Shown here in pieces: positions 45,401-55,039 of a stretch of DNA of 64,000 nucleotides (positions within the stretch are counted from its first letter, which is position 1; each line of letters opens with the position of its first letter). Origin of the DNA: G963675935 sp963719005. GTDB lineage: Bacteria > Planctomycetota > Planctomycetia > Pirellulales > Thermoguttaceae. Below the pieces are notes generated by a model. It ran no database searches. It saw nothing but the letters and a program-made list of their open reading frames with translations, and was not told the DNA's origin. Made by a program: the position numbers and the translations under genes. The stretch spans positions 124,001-188,000 of the forward strand of contig CAVRAR010000017.1 in NCBI GenBank assembly GCA_963719005.1. Direction: 5' to 3'.

Positions 45401-46651
45401 ATGGAAACGCCAAGCGGTCGCCGGGTGATCGAAGTGCAGGGGCGGGTCGTGGGACCGACCGAGCCGCGGCTGAAGGTGGTGCGGCCGCGAAAGCTGAGCG
45501 ACTATCCGCACGTGCCGGGCGTCTATCACGACGTGGCCCGGCAGCTCTCGAGTCCCGCCAGAATGGGACCGCCGGTGTGCGACGAATTGATGGCGCTGGT
45601 GCAGCACCTCTTTAGCGAAGAAGAGGCGGGCGTGGTGCGGCACCTGGGTCTGCTGTCGGGCCGATCCGCCGCGGACCTGGCCCGCGCCGAGCATCGGCCC
45701 ATCGATCAGGTCCAGCCGATTCTCGATCGGCTGAGCAACGAGAAGCGGGTGGTCGTTCGCAGCGGCGGCCGCAAGGAGGGAACGGCCCCGGTGTATCGCC
45801 TGCTGCCCATCGTGCCCGGCATTTTCGAGATGATGTTGATCAGCCACACGCCGGAGTCGTTGACCGAGTGGCATCGCCGCTTCATCGAGCTGTTCGAGTC
45901 GCTGTACGAGACCGGCTATTCGCTCGACTATCAACAGAAACACCCGGCGCCGTCGGTGCGTTATCTGCCGGTCGGCAAGGCGATCGACGCCCATCCGATG
46001 GCCCTGCCCACCGACAAGCTCGAAATGGTGCTCGACCAGTTCAAGGTGTTCGCCGTCGGGCAATGCCAGTGCCGCATGGCGATGGCCGCCCTCGGCCGCG
46101 GATGCGGCAAGCCGCTTGGCAACTGCATGGTGATGGGCACTTGGGCCGAGCGCGGCGTCGCCGACGGCTGGCTCAAGCTCGTTTCCCGCGACGACGCTCT
46201 GGAAATCAAGCGCGAGGCGGAATCGCACGGCATGGTCAACTGGATGATGAACGTGCAATCGACGAAGGGGCAATGCTCGTGCTCGTGTTGCGGCTGCTGT
46301 TGCCACGCGCTGCGGATGGTCAACGAGTTCAACGCGCCGGGCTTCATTGCGCCGCCGCATTTTCTCCCCCGGCTCGACGGCTCCCGCTGCACCCACTGCG
46401 GCAAGTGCGCAAAAAGCTGCCCGATGGGCGCGATCGTCGTCGATACGCAGCAGAAGAAGTACACGCATCTGCGGGAGCGCTGCATCGGCTGCGGACTGTG
46501 CGCGTTGGCGTGCGACCGGCAGCGGGCGGTGGAGATGGAGCCGGTGGCCGACTATCGGCGGCCGTACCGCAGTTGGTTTTCGCTGATCGCCCACTCGCTG
46601 CCCGGAATGCTCATGACCAATTGGAAAGTCCAGCGGGAGCGGCGTTCGTGA
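45401..46651 (+). CDS. 4Fe-4S dicluster protein with N-terminal winged-helix-like region
   Basis: The 416-residue product begins with an MarR/winged-helix-like region ('LMALVQHLFSEEEAGVVRHLGLLSGRSAADLARA', 'QPILDRLSNEKRVVVRSGGRK'). It continues with a Cys-rich middle ('GQCQCRMAMAALGRGCGKPLGNC', then C-S-C-S-C-C-G-C-C-C-H around 291-301) and ends in two ferredoxin clusters ('CTHCGKCAKSCPMGAI' and 'CIGCGLCALACDR'). Similar proteins are annotated only as 4Fe-4S binding. Electron transfer or redox sensing is likely; the partner is unknown. Single gene. Confidence 0.85.
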   Translation: METPSGRRVIEVQGRVVGPTEPRLKVVRPRKLSDYPHVPGVYHDVARQLSSPARMGPPVCDELMALVQHLFSEEEAGVVRHLGLLSGRSAADLARAEHRPIDQVQPILDRLSNEKRVVVRSGGRKEGTAPVYRLLPIVPGIFEMMLISHTPESLTEWHRRFIELFESLYETGYSLDYQQKHPAPSVRYLPVGKAIDAHPMALPTDKLEMVLDQFKVFAVGQCQCRMAMAALGRGCGKPLGNCMVMGTWAERGVADGWLKLVSRDDALEIKREAESHGMVNWMMNVQSTKGQCSCSCCGCCCHALRMVNEFNAPGFIAPPHFLPRLDGSRCTHCGKCAKSCPMGAIVVDTQQKKYTHLRERCIGCGLCALACDRQRAVEMEPVADYRRPYRSWFSLIAHSLPGMLMTNWKVQRERRS

Positions 46652-46808
46652 GTTTTCCGTTCGTCTACCCCACGGTGGAGAACTGATCGCCCCGCCGGCC
46701 ACGGCGAGCGTGTTGCACTCTGGGCGTGAAGTGCTATACTGAATATCCGTCCCGCCGACGCACATATCTCGCCTCAAGCCTGCCTGGTCCCCCCCCGGAG
46801 AACCCTTC

Positions 46809-48981
46809 ATGCAGATTGACATCGCAAGAACGTTCCGTATTGTGGGCGTTGTGTTGGCTGCCATCGTAATCTCCGCAGTCTGCCGGCCGGCGGCGATCGT
46901 TGCCGCCCCGCGCGAAGCGGCTGTCATCCTGACGCCAAAGCCCGCGGCCTCGCCCCGGATCAACGGGGCCCGGGTGTTCGGCGTGCGGCCGGGGAGTCCG
47001 TTCCTGTTTACGATTCCCGCCACCGGGCCGCGGCCGATGGAATTCGCGGTTGAGGGCCTGCCCGACGGGCTGAAAGTCGATGCGAAAACCGGCCAGATCA
47101 CCGGTTCGCTGGAGAAGCGTGGCGAGTACGTCGTCAGCTTCCATGTAAAGAATGCGAGGGGTGAGGCCCGCCGGCCGTTCAAGATCGTCTGCGGCGACAC
47201 GCTCTCGCTCACGCCGTCGATGGGCTGGAACGACTGGTACGCCTACTACGGCAGCGTTACCGACAAGCTGGTGCGCGAGGCCGCCGACGTGATGGTGCAA
47301 AAAGGGATGGCCGACGTCGGCTATCAGTACGTCGATATCGACGATTGCTGGGGGAACACGCAGAACAGCTCCGACCCGAAGCAGATTGGTCCGTTCCGCG
47401 ATGCGCAAGGCAACATCTTGCCCAACAAGCATTTCCCCAACATGAAGGGGTTGACCGACTACATCCATTCGCGCGGGCTGAAGGCCGGCATCTACACGTC
47501 GCCCGGCCCGAGGACCTGCGCCGGCTTTGCCGGAAGCTGGCAGCATGAGGCCCAGGACATCAAGCAGTTCGCCGATTGGGGATTCGATCTGCTGAAGTAC
47601 GACTGGTGTTACTATCCCGAGGTTTGCGGCGACAAGAAAGACCTCGCCACGTTCAAACGCCCTTACATTCTGATGGGCAAGCTGCTGAAACAGCAAAAAC
47701 GCGACATCCTTTTCAACCTCTGCCAGTACGGCATGGGCAACGTGTGGCAATGGGGGGCCGAGGTCGGCGGGCAAAGTTGGCGCACGGGCGAGCGATTTCG
47801 GGAATATGAAAGACAAGCTTTACGAAGTCGTCTTCGCGAACGCCAAGCACAGGGCATACTCCAAGCCCGGCGCTTGGAACGATCCCGACTACGTGATCAT
47901 CGGCAACATCGGCATGGGCGAGGGCAAAGTGGGGCCGTCTCCCTGGTCGCCGAACGAGCAATACACCTACATGTCGATGTGGTGCATGATGGCCGCGCCC
48001 TTGTTCTTCAGCGGCGACATGAACACGTTGGACGCCTTCACGCTGAACGTCCTCTGCAACGCCGAAGTCATCGAAGTCGATCAGGATTCGCTGGGCCAAT
48101 GCGCCGAGGTTGTGAAGTTGTCGCCGAAGACGTTCCTGATGGTCAAGAAGCTCGAAGACGGCGGCCGTGCCGTGGGGCTGTTCAATCGCGACACGGAAGA
48201 TGCCAAAATCACCGCGAAATGGTCGGACATAGGGGTCACCGGCAAGCAGGCTGTGCGCGATTTGTGGCGGCAGAAGGACTTGGGCGATTTCGACGGCGAG
48301 TTCACCGCCACCGTCGGCCGCCGCGGCGTGGAAATGATCCGCCTGGAGCCGCCGACGCCGGCCGCCGTCGAAACGGAAGCCGGCTTCACGCCGATGTTCA
48401 ACGGCCGCGACCTGACCGGCTGGGACGGCGAGTTGGACTACTGGTCGGTCGAGGACGGCGCAATCACCGGCAAGACTACTGCCGAGAAACCGCTCAATCG
48501 CCAGTCCTACCTGTTCTGGAAAGGCGGCGAACCGGCCGATTTTGAACTGCGGGCCTCTTTCCGTTTCATCGGTTCGTGGGGCAACTCGGGCATCAACTTC
48601 CGCAGCCGGCGGCTGCCCAACTGGGACGTGAAGGGCTATCAAGCCGACATGGAAACCGGGCCCAATTACACCGGCATCCTCTACGAGTGCAACCAGCGCG
48701 AGATCATGGCGCTGCGCGGCCAGAAGGTGGTGATCGACGAAAATGGCCATCGCGACGTCACCACTTTTGCCGACGCCGCGGAATTGCAGAAACGCATCAA
48801 CGCCAACGGCTGGAACGAGTACAAGATCGTTGCTCGCGGCCCGGAGATGGTTTTCACGATCAACGGCGTCGAGATGTGTCGCGTCATCGACAAGCAAGAG
48901 GGCAAGGCCGCCACCAAGGGGTGCATTACCCTGCAAATTCACCCCGGCCCACCCATGAAAGTGCAGTTTAAGAGGTTCTAA
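46809..48981 (+). CDS. Alpha-galactosidase (GH27) fused to DUF1080, C-end cut by IS
   Basis: A signal peptide (to about 36) and a putative Ig-like domain ('RPMEFAVEGLPDGLKVDAKTGQITGSLEKRGEYVVSFHVKNARGEA') come first. A GH27 barrel follows ('TPSMGWNDWYAYYGSV', nucleophile Asp in 'LLKYDWCYYPE', 'PGAWNDPDYVIIGN') and then a DUF1080/3-keto-disaccharide-hydrolase-type lectin-like domain ('TPMFNGRDLTGWDGE', 'NSGINFRSRR', 'ITLQIHPGPPMKVQF'). An extra A at 47791 splits the GH27 frame. The IS at 48972 replaces the natural end ('KNIRIKRL') by 'KRF'. Corrected length is 723 residues. Periplasmic sugar degradation. Confidence 0.9.
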
Positions 48982-49878
48982 CAAAACTCCAGTACGCGGT
49001 TCCAGCAGATCATGGCACAACCGATGATTAGGAACGCATCGTGAATGTCCGGTCGTTTCTCGTAACGCACCCGCAGACGACGCCAGTTGAAGAGCCAATC
49101 GAAGCAGGCTTCAACGACGTAGCGGAATTTGCCCAGGCCGCTGCCGTGCTCGGTGTTGCGGTGAGCAACCAGCGGCTTGATTCTCCGCTTGCGCAGGGGT
49201 TTACGAATCTTGGCTTCCGCATCATAGGCTCGATCCGCGAGCAGTTCATCGGGACGCTTGCGCGGTGCGCCGCGAGGTTGCTTGATCGGTGGAACTGCGT
49301 CGACCAAAGGAATAGCCATCTCCGAATCGTGGCAATTCGCGCCGGTGTGGGTAATGGCCAGAGGCGTGCCGCTGCCGTCCACCATCAGATGACGCTTCGA
49401 GCCATTCTTGCCTCGATCCGTGGGATTTGGGCCCGTTTTTGCCCCCCAAAAACTGCTCGCACGGAGCAACTGTCGATCGCGGATGTTGACCAGTCGATTT
49501 GGCCTGCCAATCCCAATTCGTCCAAAAGTAGCTTCCATATCCGCTTCCAGACACCAGCCACGTGCCAGTCGCGGAGTCGTCGCCAGCACGTCATGCCGCA
49601 TCCGCAGCCCAACTCCTGCGGAAGATATTCCCACGGACAACCCGTTTTCAATACGAAGAGAATCCCCGTGAGCGCCGCACGATCGGAAACTCGCGGTCGG
49701 CCTCCTTTCGGCTTGCCGCGTTCGCGCGGCAGCAAAGGCTTGATTCGCTCCCAAAGCGCATCGGGCAGCAGTGGCTTGGCCATAATATCCTCCCTGACAT
49801 ATCTGTTGGTTGACCAGGTTAGCCCGAGAGTTTAGCAACATTGGACAGATCAGGAAATACTGGTTTTGTTAGAACCTC
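48972..49878 (-). mobile_element. IS5-family element, copy 2 (907 bp)
   Basis: Same ends (GAGGTTCTAACAAAAC) and length as copy 1, with 3-bp target duplication TAA (48969-48971 and 49879-49881). It is inserted in the last codons of the GH27-DUF1080 gene. Removing it restores a stop TGA (49904-49906) that overlaps the ATG of the next gene by ATGA. Confidence 0.96.
48978..49783 (-). CDS. IS5-family transposase, copy 2, made by -1 frameshift
   Basis: Identical in layout to copy 1: frame one 49783 to 49385, T5G6 slip site at 49442-49452, frame two to 48978. The only amino-acid difference seen is Asp here for Asn in copy 1 ('IPLVDAVPP' against 'IPLVNAVPP'), outside the catalytic residues. Confidence 0.88.
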
Positions 49879-49902
49879 TAAGAACATCAGGATCAAACGA
49901 CT

Positions 49903-51309
49903 ATGAAACGCTACAACATCAACCGGCGTGGTTTTTTGCAGACTTCCGCCGCCGCCGTGGCGGGAGTCTCGCTCCCCTACCTGATTCCTTCGCACGTCCT
50001 CGGCGGGCCCGACCGGCCGGGCGCCAATGAAAAAGTGCACGTCGGCGTGATCGGCTGCGGCGGGCGCTCGCGGTTGATCAGCGAGGCAGCCGACGTCAAG
50101 GCGTTTCAGGTCGTGGCCGCCTGCGATTGCATGTTCCCGCGGGCCGAGGCCTTCGTCAAGGAGCTTTCCGGCGGCGCCAAGTGGGGTGCGTACCGCGATT
50201 TCCGCAAGATGATCGAGAAGGAAAAGCTCGACGGCGTGATGGTCGAAACGACCACCCACGCCCGGGCGTGGATCGTCATTCAGGCATTGCAGGCGGGCTT
50301 GGACGCATATATCGAGAAGCCGATGTGCCTGACGATCTCCGAGGGCCGGGCGATGGTCAACGCGGCGCGGAAGTTCAACCGTGTTACGCAGATCGGCACC
50401 CAGCAGCGCTCGATGCCGATCAACAACTGGGCCAGCGACCTGGTTAAGAACGGAGCCTTGGGCAAGATTCTGACCGTGATCGCCCCCGACTTCGTCGGAC
50501 CCGAGCGCTGGATCAACCAGCCCGCCGAGCCGATGCCCGACGGTGGAAGCGCCAACTGGTGGGACGTCTGGACCAATCAGGCCGAGTTCCGGCCGTATCA
50601 CACGTCGATTCATCGCGGCTGGGATCAATGGTGGGATTACGACGGCGGCGGGCGGTGCTTCGGAGTGACCGGTTGGGGCACCCACTCCTACGACCAGGTC
50701 AACCGCGGGCTGGGCACCGACGACACCGGTCCGGTCGAGATCGTACTCGAAGAGCCGGTCAAGATGAAAGAGACCGGCAAGTTCGCCCGCAAGTTGCGGC
50801 CCGGCGGGCTGATCGCCGCCGAAGACACGGGCACGGACTACCACTACATGGCAAAACTCGTCGGACCGCGCGCCAAGGTGACGATGAAGTTCGCCGGCGG
50901 CACGAAATTGCAGCTTCATCTCGATGGCGACCGCGGGCCCGGCTTGGGGGCGATCTTCGTCGGCGAAAAGGGCAAAATCGAGATCAATCGCAACAAGATC
51001 GCCAGCAATCCGAAGGAGATTGTCCGCGCGAAGGACAATCCCGGCCCCAACAAGCGGCCCGAGACGTCCTACCACATCGAAAACTGGGTCGAGTGCATTA
51101 AGAGCCGCAAGCGCTGCAACGCCGACATCGAGATCGGCCTGCGGGCGACTACGCTCTGTTATCTGGTGAACATCGTGCGCGAGATCGGCCGCGTCGGCGA
51201 GCCGCTGAAGTGGGATCCGGCCGCCGAACGCTTCACCAACTGCGACGAGGCGAACAAGCTGCTTTCGCGACCCAGGCGGAAGGGCTACGAACTGCCCGAT
51301 CTCACGTAG
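49903..51309 (+). CDS. Tat-exported Gfo/Idh/MocA oxidoreductase
   Basis: The 468-residue product has a twin-arginine signal ('INRRGFLQTSAAAVAGVSLPYLIP'). A Rossmann fold follows ('KVHVGVIGCGGRSRLISEA', 'VVAACDCMFPRAEAFV', 'GVMVETTTHARAWIVIQALQAGLDAYIEKPMCLTISEGRAMV', with the EKP motif) and then the substrate domain. Planctomycetes carry many such secreted paralogues, acting on sugars or sugar acids. Before the IS inserted, its ATG overlapped the stop of the GH27-DUF1080 gene, so the two were one operon for carbohydrate use. Confidence 0.93.
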   Translation: MKRYNINRRGFLQTSAAAVAGVSLPYLIPSHVLGGPDRPGANEKVHVGVIGCGGRSRLISEAADVKAFQVVAACDCMFPRAEAFVKELSGGAKWGAYRDFRKMIEKEKLDGVMVETTTHARAWIVIQALQAGLDAYIEKPMCLTISEGRAMVNAARKFNRVTQIGTQQRSMPINNWASDLVKNGALGKILTVIAPDFVGPERWINQPAEPMPDGGSANWWDVWTNQAEFRPYHTSIHRGWDQWWDYDGGGRCFGVTGWGTHSYDQVNRGLGTDDTGPVEIVLEEPVKMKETGKFARKLRPGGLIAAEDTGTDYHYMAKLVGPRAKVTMKFAGGTKLQLHLDGDRGPGLGAIFVGEKGKIEINRNKIASNPKEIVRAKDNPGPNKRPETSYHIENWVECIKSRKRCNADIEIGLRATTLCYLVNIVREIGRVGEPLKWDPAAERFTNCDEANKLLSRPRRKGYELPDLT

Positions 51310-51334
51310 TCGGGCCAGAATGTCTCGCCGCCGT

Positions 51335-51406
51335 GTGCCACTGCTTGGAGCAAGCAGTGCGGGGCACCGGGTTTGACCCGGCACTGCTTCTGCGAAGCAG
51401 TGGCAC
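51335..51406. repeat. Palindromic repeat built on GTGCCACTGCTT
   Basis: GTGCCACTGCTTGGAGCAAG at the left, an ACCGGGTTTGACCCGG hairpin in the middle, and CTGCGAAGCAGTGGCAC at the right. It lies between convergent genes and could serve as terminator. Confidence 0.75.
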
Positions 51407-51458
51407 AATCTTCGTCAATTCTCCTCGTTCCCATGCAGAGTGTGGCAACGAAGGTGCT

Positions 51459-52373
51459 CTACAGGCCCAGCTTCTTGGCATCGACTGCTTGGTCGTCCAT
51501 GCGGTTGCCGAGCCAAGCGTGAATCTGCCTGTCGATCGTATAGGGGATCAGATGCACGGAACCATCGCAGAAGACCATGTAGCAGCCGTTGGTGTGGGCG
51601 GCGCCGAACGCACTGACGTCGTCGTAGCCGGGCGTGTCCGTCACGAAACTAACCATCGTGCCCGACGACCGGTTGTTGTCCCAGTTGTTCCCTCCCCACA
51701 TGCAGTCGTCGTCGCCTCCCGACAATCCGGTTGTGTAGCAGTCTGGGGAGAGACTCTTCTCGCCGCCGAAATAGGTGTTGCTCATGCCGTCGGTGACGTC
51801 GGCGGCCGCGATGGTGCTCTGTTGAAAACAGACGCCCGTCCCGCGGTCATTGCCCTCGATCCACGCCTCGTCGCCTGAGCATGCGGCATAATCGGAACGG
51901 GCGAGCAACGGGAGCAGCGTGTAGCTGACGCCCTCGTGGTCGCGATTGATGCCGTTCGCATACAGGATCGGGGCGCGGCGCGTCGGGCAGTTTGCCCAGG
52001 TCAAGGGCGTCTCCGCCCGCTTTATCCTGCCCGCGGTATCGGTCCCTCCGCCGAGTTCCCACAGGGGGCGCTGCTCCATGTAGGGCAGGATGCTGTAGAC
52101 CCAGCCACCGGTTTGCTGCCTACCGGTGCCCAGATCCGGATTCCCGAGGCCCAGGGTGTTCAAGCCGCCGGCGGGGAAATGTCCGAGGTGCTCGAGACTG
52201 AGATTGGCGCCGACGCCTATCTGTTTCAGATTATTGCAGCATTGCGCCTGCCGGGCGGCCTCGCGCGCCGCCTGCACCGCCGGCAACAACAGCGCGATCA
52301 ATATGCCGATGATCGTAATCACCACAAGCAACTCGACCAAGGTGAAGCCGGGCTTTTTCGATGTGCGTCTCAT
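51459..52373 (-). CDS. DUF1559 protein with prepilin-type N-terminus (copy 2)
   Basis: The 304-residue product has 'KPGFTLVELLVVITIIGILIALLLPAVQAAREAAR' (cleavage after Gly9), 'NNLKQIG', 'NCPTRR', 'DVTDGMSNTYFGGEKSL' and 'GAAHTNGCYMVFCDGSV'. It is the last gene of the second sigma-FecR-DUF1559 cassette. It is clearly paralogous to 11299-12312, with the same N-terminal 45 residues and a diverged body. Confidence 0.93.
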   Translation of the reverse strand: MRRTSKKPGFTLVELLVVITIIGILIALLLPAVQAAREAARQAQCCNNLKQIGVGANLSLEHLGHFPAGGLNTLGLGNPDLGTGRQQTGGWVYSILPYMEQRPLWELGGGTDTAGRIKRAETPLTWANCPTRRAPILYANGINRDHEGVSYTLLPLLARSDYAACSGDEAWIEGNDRGTGVCFQQSTIAAADVTDGMSNTYFGGEKSLSPDCYTTGLSGGDDDCMWGGNNWDNNRSSGTMVSFVTDTPGYDDVSAFGAAHTNGCYMVFCDGSVHLIPYTIDRQIHAWLGNRMDDQAVDAKKLGL

Positions 52374-52417
52374 ATCTTCATCCGTACCGTGTAAATGTGT
52401 CAGGACAGGGGGCCAAA

Positions 52418-54184
52418 CTACGATGTTCTCTGCAGTTGATTGTAGAGCAGATTTGCAGATTTGTCTGCGTTTTGGGGACGGATTTGGAAATCCGTCCTAC
52501 GACTCGCCGGCGTCTTCTTCTTTTCGCGGGCCGGCGGCTGCGGTGCTTTGCCGGAGGGATCGCCGCCGCCGAGACCGGGATCGCGGCACACCTCACCTTC
52601 CAACTCCACGCGGCAGCTCATTCGGCTCTTCATGAGGCGGCGTTGGCTCGGCGGCGAGAAGGGGCCGGCGTTCAAGACGTCCACCTCGAGGACGTTGATT
52701 CCCTTGACAAACCCGGTCGTGGCGTGGAATTCGGTCCAAAAAATAAAGGGCTCGCCGTCGGGCTGCAACGGCACGGTCAGACGCCGGCCGTTGAGACGAA
52801 TCGCCGTAACCCGGTCGTCGGCGATGCACTTGCCCCGCAAGACGGCCGTGGACGGCAACATGCCGGTCAGATCGAACGTCGTGCGGAACACGTAGGTAAC
52901 GTCCTCGGGCAACTTGACCTCCCCGCCGACGAGCGATATCCATTGCGAGCGGGCCGGATCGTTCTCCAAAGCGGCGTTGCCGGCCACCCTCACCCGGCTG
53001 GGACGCGACTTGAACTTCGGGTCGTCGCTCCGCGACATGAGTTGCCAGTGCGGATCGGGGTCGCCCTCTTTCAAGCCGACGCCCGTGTTGAACAGCGTGA
53101 TCGGCACCGACTTGGGCATCTCGCGCAGCAGCGTGCTCGTCCGTCGCTCTTGACGAACCACGGTGACGGCGCCGTCCTTGTCGAAATCGACTCGGGCCGA
53201 TTCGTTCGCCTGTAGCGAAATCGCCGCCGAGCCGCCGTCGATCGCCCGCAGTTCGACCTTGCCCTCAAAGACCTCCGCTCTGCTGACGCCGGACTTCTCC
53301 ACCTCGACGCCGAATTCCGTGCCGAGATCGGTGATTTGGGCCGTCGGAGTGCGAATGACGAAGAGGGGCGAGGGGAGAGGGAAGAGGGGAGAGGCGAGAG
53401 GGGAGAGAGGAGCGGGAGATTTGCGATTGTCGATTGTTGGTTGTTGACTTGCCGCTCTCCCCTCTCCTCTCTCCTCTCTCCCCTCGCCTCTCTTCTCAAC
53501 CCTTGCGGTCAACCGGCCGATCGAGAGATAGCCGCCGGTCGGCGATTCGACTACATACGTGCATGGCCCCTGGAGAATGACCCGGTCGCCCGTGTTGTAC
53601 GTGATGTTCAACAGGCCGGAGGCCAGGGCGTACCTGCGGCCCAAGGGAACATGCGCGTAGGGCGCCGTTGCGGTCTTGGCATCGACCCATTGGCAATCGA
53701 CCATGCCGGTCACACGGCCGACAACGATTACTTCGGGTTTGGGCTGGAAGATCTTCGCCGCGGGCAGCGGGCCGACGTTGGCCGTCTGCTGGCGGTCGAC
53801 GCAAGGATTTGGAACTCGATACACCCAGCCGATCATCAGTCCGAGCGCCACGATCACCGCGGCTACCAGGTAGGAAAACGCGAAGCTGCCCATCGGGGAG
53901 TAAAACGCCGATACGGGGGCGTAAAGCGGCGGAGGACTCTGGATGACGATCGGGGCGGAGGGAACGGCGTCCGCCGCGTCGTCTTGCAACGATGACGGCT
54001 CGCCGGCGCATGTCCGCTGCCATTGGCGAAGATGCAGATGCAAGTCGAGGTAGTCGAAATAGAGCTGCCGCGCGGCCGCCTCGGCGCCGAGCCGCTGTTG
54101 AAGCCGCCCGTGCTGCGCGGGCGTAATGACGCCGTCGCATAGCGACTCGAACAGTTCGAACAGTTCTTCTCGGTCCGTGGTCAT
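52418..54184 (-). CDS. FecR-type membrane anti-sigma/signal protein (copy 2)
   Basis: The 588-residue product has an N-terminal helical part ('ELFELFESLCDGVITPAQHGRLQQRLGAEAAARQLYFDYLDLHLHL'), a transmembrane helix ('SFAFSYLVAAVIVALGLMIGWV') and a FecR domain ('CQWVDAKTATAPYAHVPLGRRYALASGLLNITYNTGDRVILQGPCTYVV', 'TPTAQITDLGTEFGVEVEKSG'). A C-terminal beta domain similar to copy 1 follows. Its start overlaps the sigma gene stop by ATGA. About 45 residues of low complexity between 'LTARVEK' and 'VIRTPTA' come from the family C DNA element. Confidence 0.9.
   Translation of the reverse strand: MTTDREELFELFESLCDGVITPAQHGRLQQRLGAEAAARQLYFDYLDLHLHLRQWQRTCAGEPSSLQDDAADAVPSAPIVIQSPPPLYAPVSAFYSPMGSFAFSYLVAAVIVALGLMIGWVYRVPNPCVDRQQTANVGPLPAAKIFQPKPEVIVVGRVTGMVDCQWVDAKTATAPYAHVPLGRRYALASGLLNITYNTGDRVILQGPCTYVVESPTGGYLSIGRLTARVEKRGEGREERGEGRAASQQPTIDNRKSPAPLSPLASPLFPLPSPLFVIRTPTAQITDLGTEFGVEVEKSGVSRAEVFEGKVELRAIDGGSAAISLQANESARVDFDKDGAVTVVRQERRTSTLLREMPKSVPITLFNTGVGLKEGDPDPHWQLMSRSDDPKFKSRPSRVRVAGNAALENDPARSQWISLVGGEVKLPEDVTYVFRTTFDLTGMLPSTAVLRGKCIADDRVTAIRLNGRRLTVPLQPDGEPFIFWTEFHATTGFVKGINVLEVDVLNAGPFSPPSQRRLMKSRMSCRVELEGEVCRDPGLGGGDPSGKAPQPPAREKKKTPASRRTDFQIRPQNADKSANLLYNQLQRTS
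53361..53500. repeat. Purine-rich/pyrimidine-rich inverted element (family C) in fecR copy 2
   Basis: GAGGGGAGAGGGAAGAGGGG-like arm, core with GCGATTGTCGATTGTTGG, CTCCCCTCTCCTCTCTCCTC-like arm. Same codon region as in fecR copy 1 but different in detail, so either independently inserted or fast-diverging. Confidence 0.75.
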
Positions 54185-54750
54185 GTCTGTTGCTTCGTCT
54201 CTTGCCGCTGCATGGCGGCTTCAATGCACTCGAACAGCGTGCGGCGGATGTGGTTCAGCCGGTTATAGAGGGTCTGCGGCGCCCGGTCGAGCTCGTCGGC
54301 CAATTGCCGGATGGTCTTTTCGTCCTCGTACGTGCGAAGGAGCAGGGTCCGCTGGTCGTCGCTAAGTTTGGCGATGCAATCGAGCAGGAACTCACGCTTC
54401 CGGTTCGCGGTTTCCGGGCTGATAACTCGTTGTTCGGCCAGTTGCGCGAGCACGGCATCGCTGAACCGCAGCCGATCGCGGCCGGCCACGCGCTGAAAGT
54501 TGCGCACCTCGAAGAACGCCACGCGACAAGCCCACGCAAGGAAGTTGCTCTGCGGCTGAAACTCGCCGAACTTTCGCCACAGCACCAGGCTGGTCTGCTG
54601 AAACACGTCTTCGGCGTCGGACCAATGGGGCAGCAGCGTGAAGATGTAGGCGAAGAGGTTCTCGCGCACCCGGGCGAACAACTGCACGAACCGCTCGTAC
54701 TGAAGCGGGTCGTTCGTTCGATCGTAGTCTTGGCCGTGCTCGCTCGACAA
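54181..54750 (-). CDS. ECF sigma factor, copy 2
   Basis: The 189-residue product has region 2 ('YERFVQLFARVRENLFAYIFTLLPHWSDAEDVFQQTSLVLWRKFGEF', 'FLAWACRVAFFEVRNFQR') and region 4 ('KLSDDQRTLLLRTYEDEKTIRQLADELDRAPQTLYNRLNHIRRTLFECI'). Same subfamily as 14209-14721. It starts the second cassette and is followed with ATGA overlap by its FecR-type partner. Confidence 0.94.
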   Translation of the reverse strand: MSSEHGQDYDRTNDPLQYERFVQLFARVRENLFAYIFTLLPHWSDAEDVFQQTSLVLWRKFGEFQPQSNFLAWACRVAFFEVRNFQRVAGRDRLRFSDAVLAQLAEQRVISPETANRKREFLLDCIAKLSDDQRTLLLRTYEDEKTIRQLADELDRAPQTLYNRLNHIRRTLFECIEAAMQRQETKQQT

Positions 54751-55039
54751 TGCGAATCCCCTTCAAGACGGAGCGCCGCCGCTTTTCGGCAGACACCCGG
54801 CCCTCCTCCCACACTATATTCCAACTATAAACGTACAGGGCACGCGGAGTTTACCGAATTCCGGCGGATATACCACGTTTGGGGAAATGTCGCGCTATTG
54901 GACGGGGGCAGGAAACCCCACGCCCGTCGTTGGCGGAGGAAACAATTACGACAATGCCCCGCGACTGCGGTCGCAGGGCGTTTGGAGACGCAACATCTGC
55001 TGCGACGCCGGAGCGGAACGGCGTCGATCGGACGCCGTC

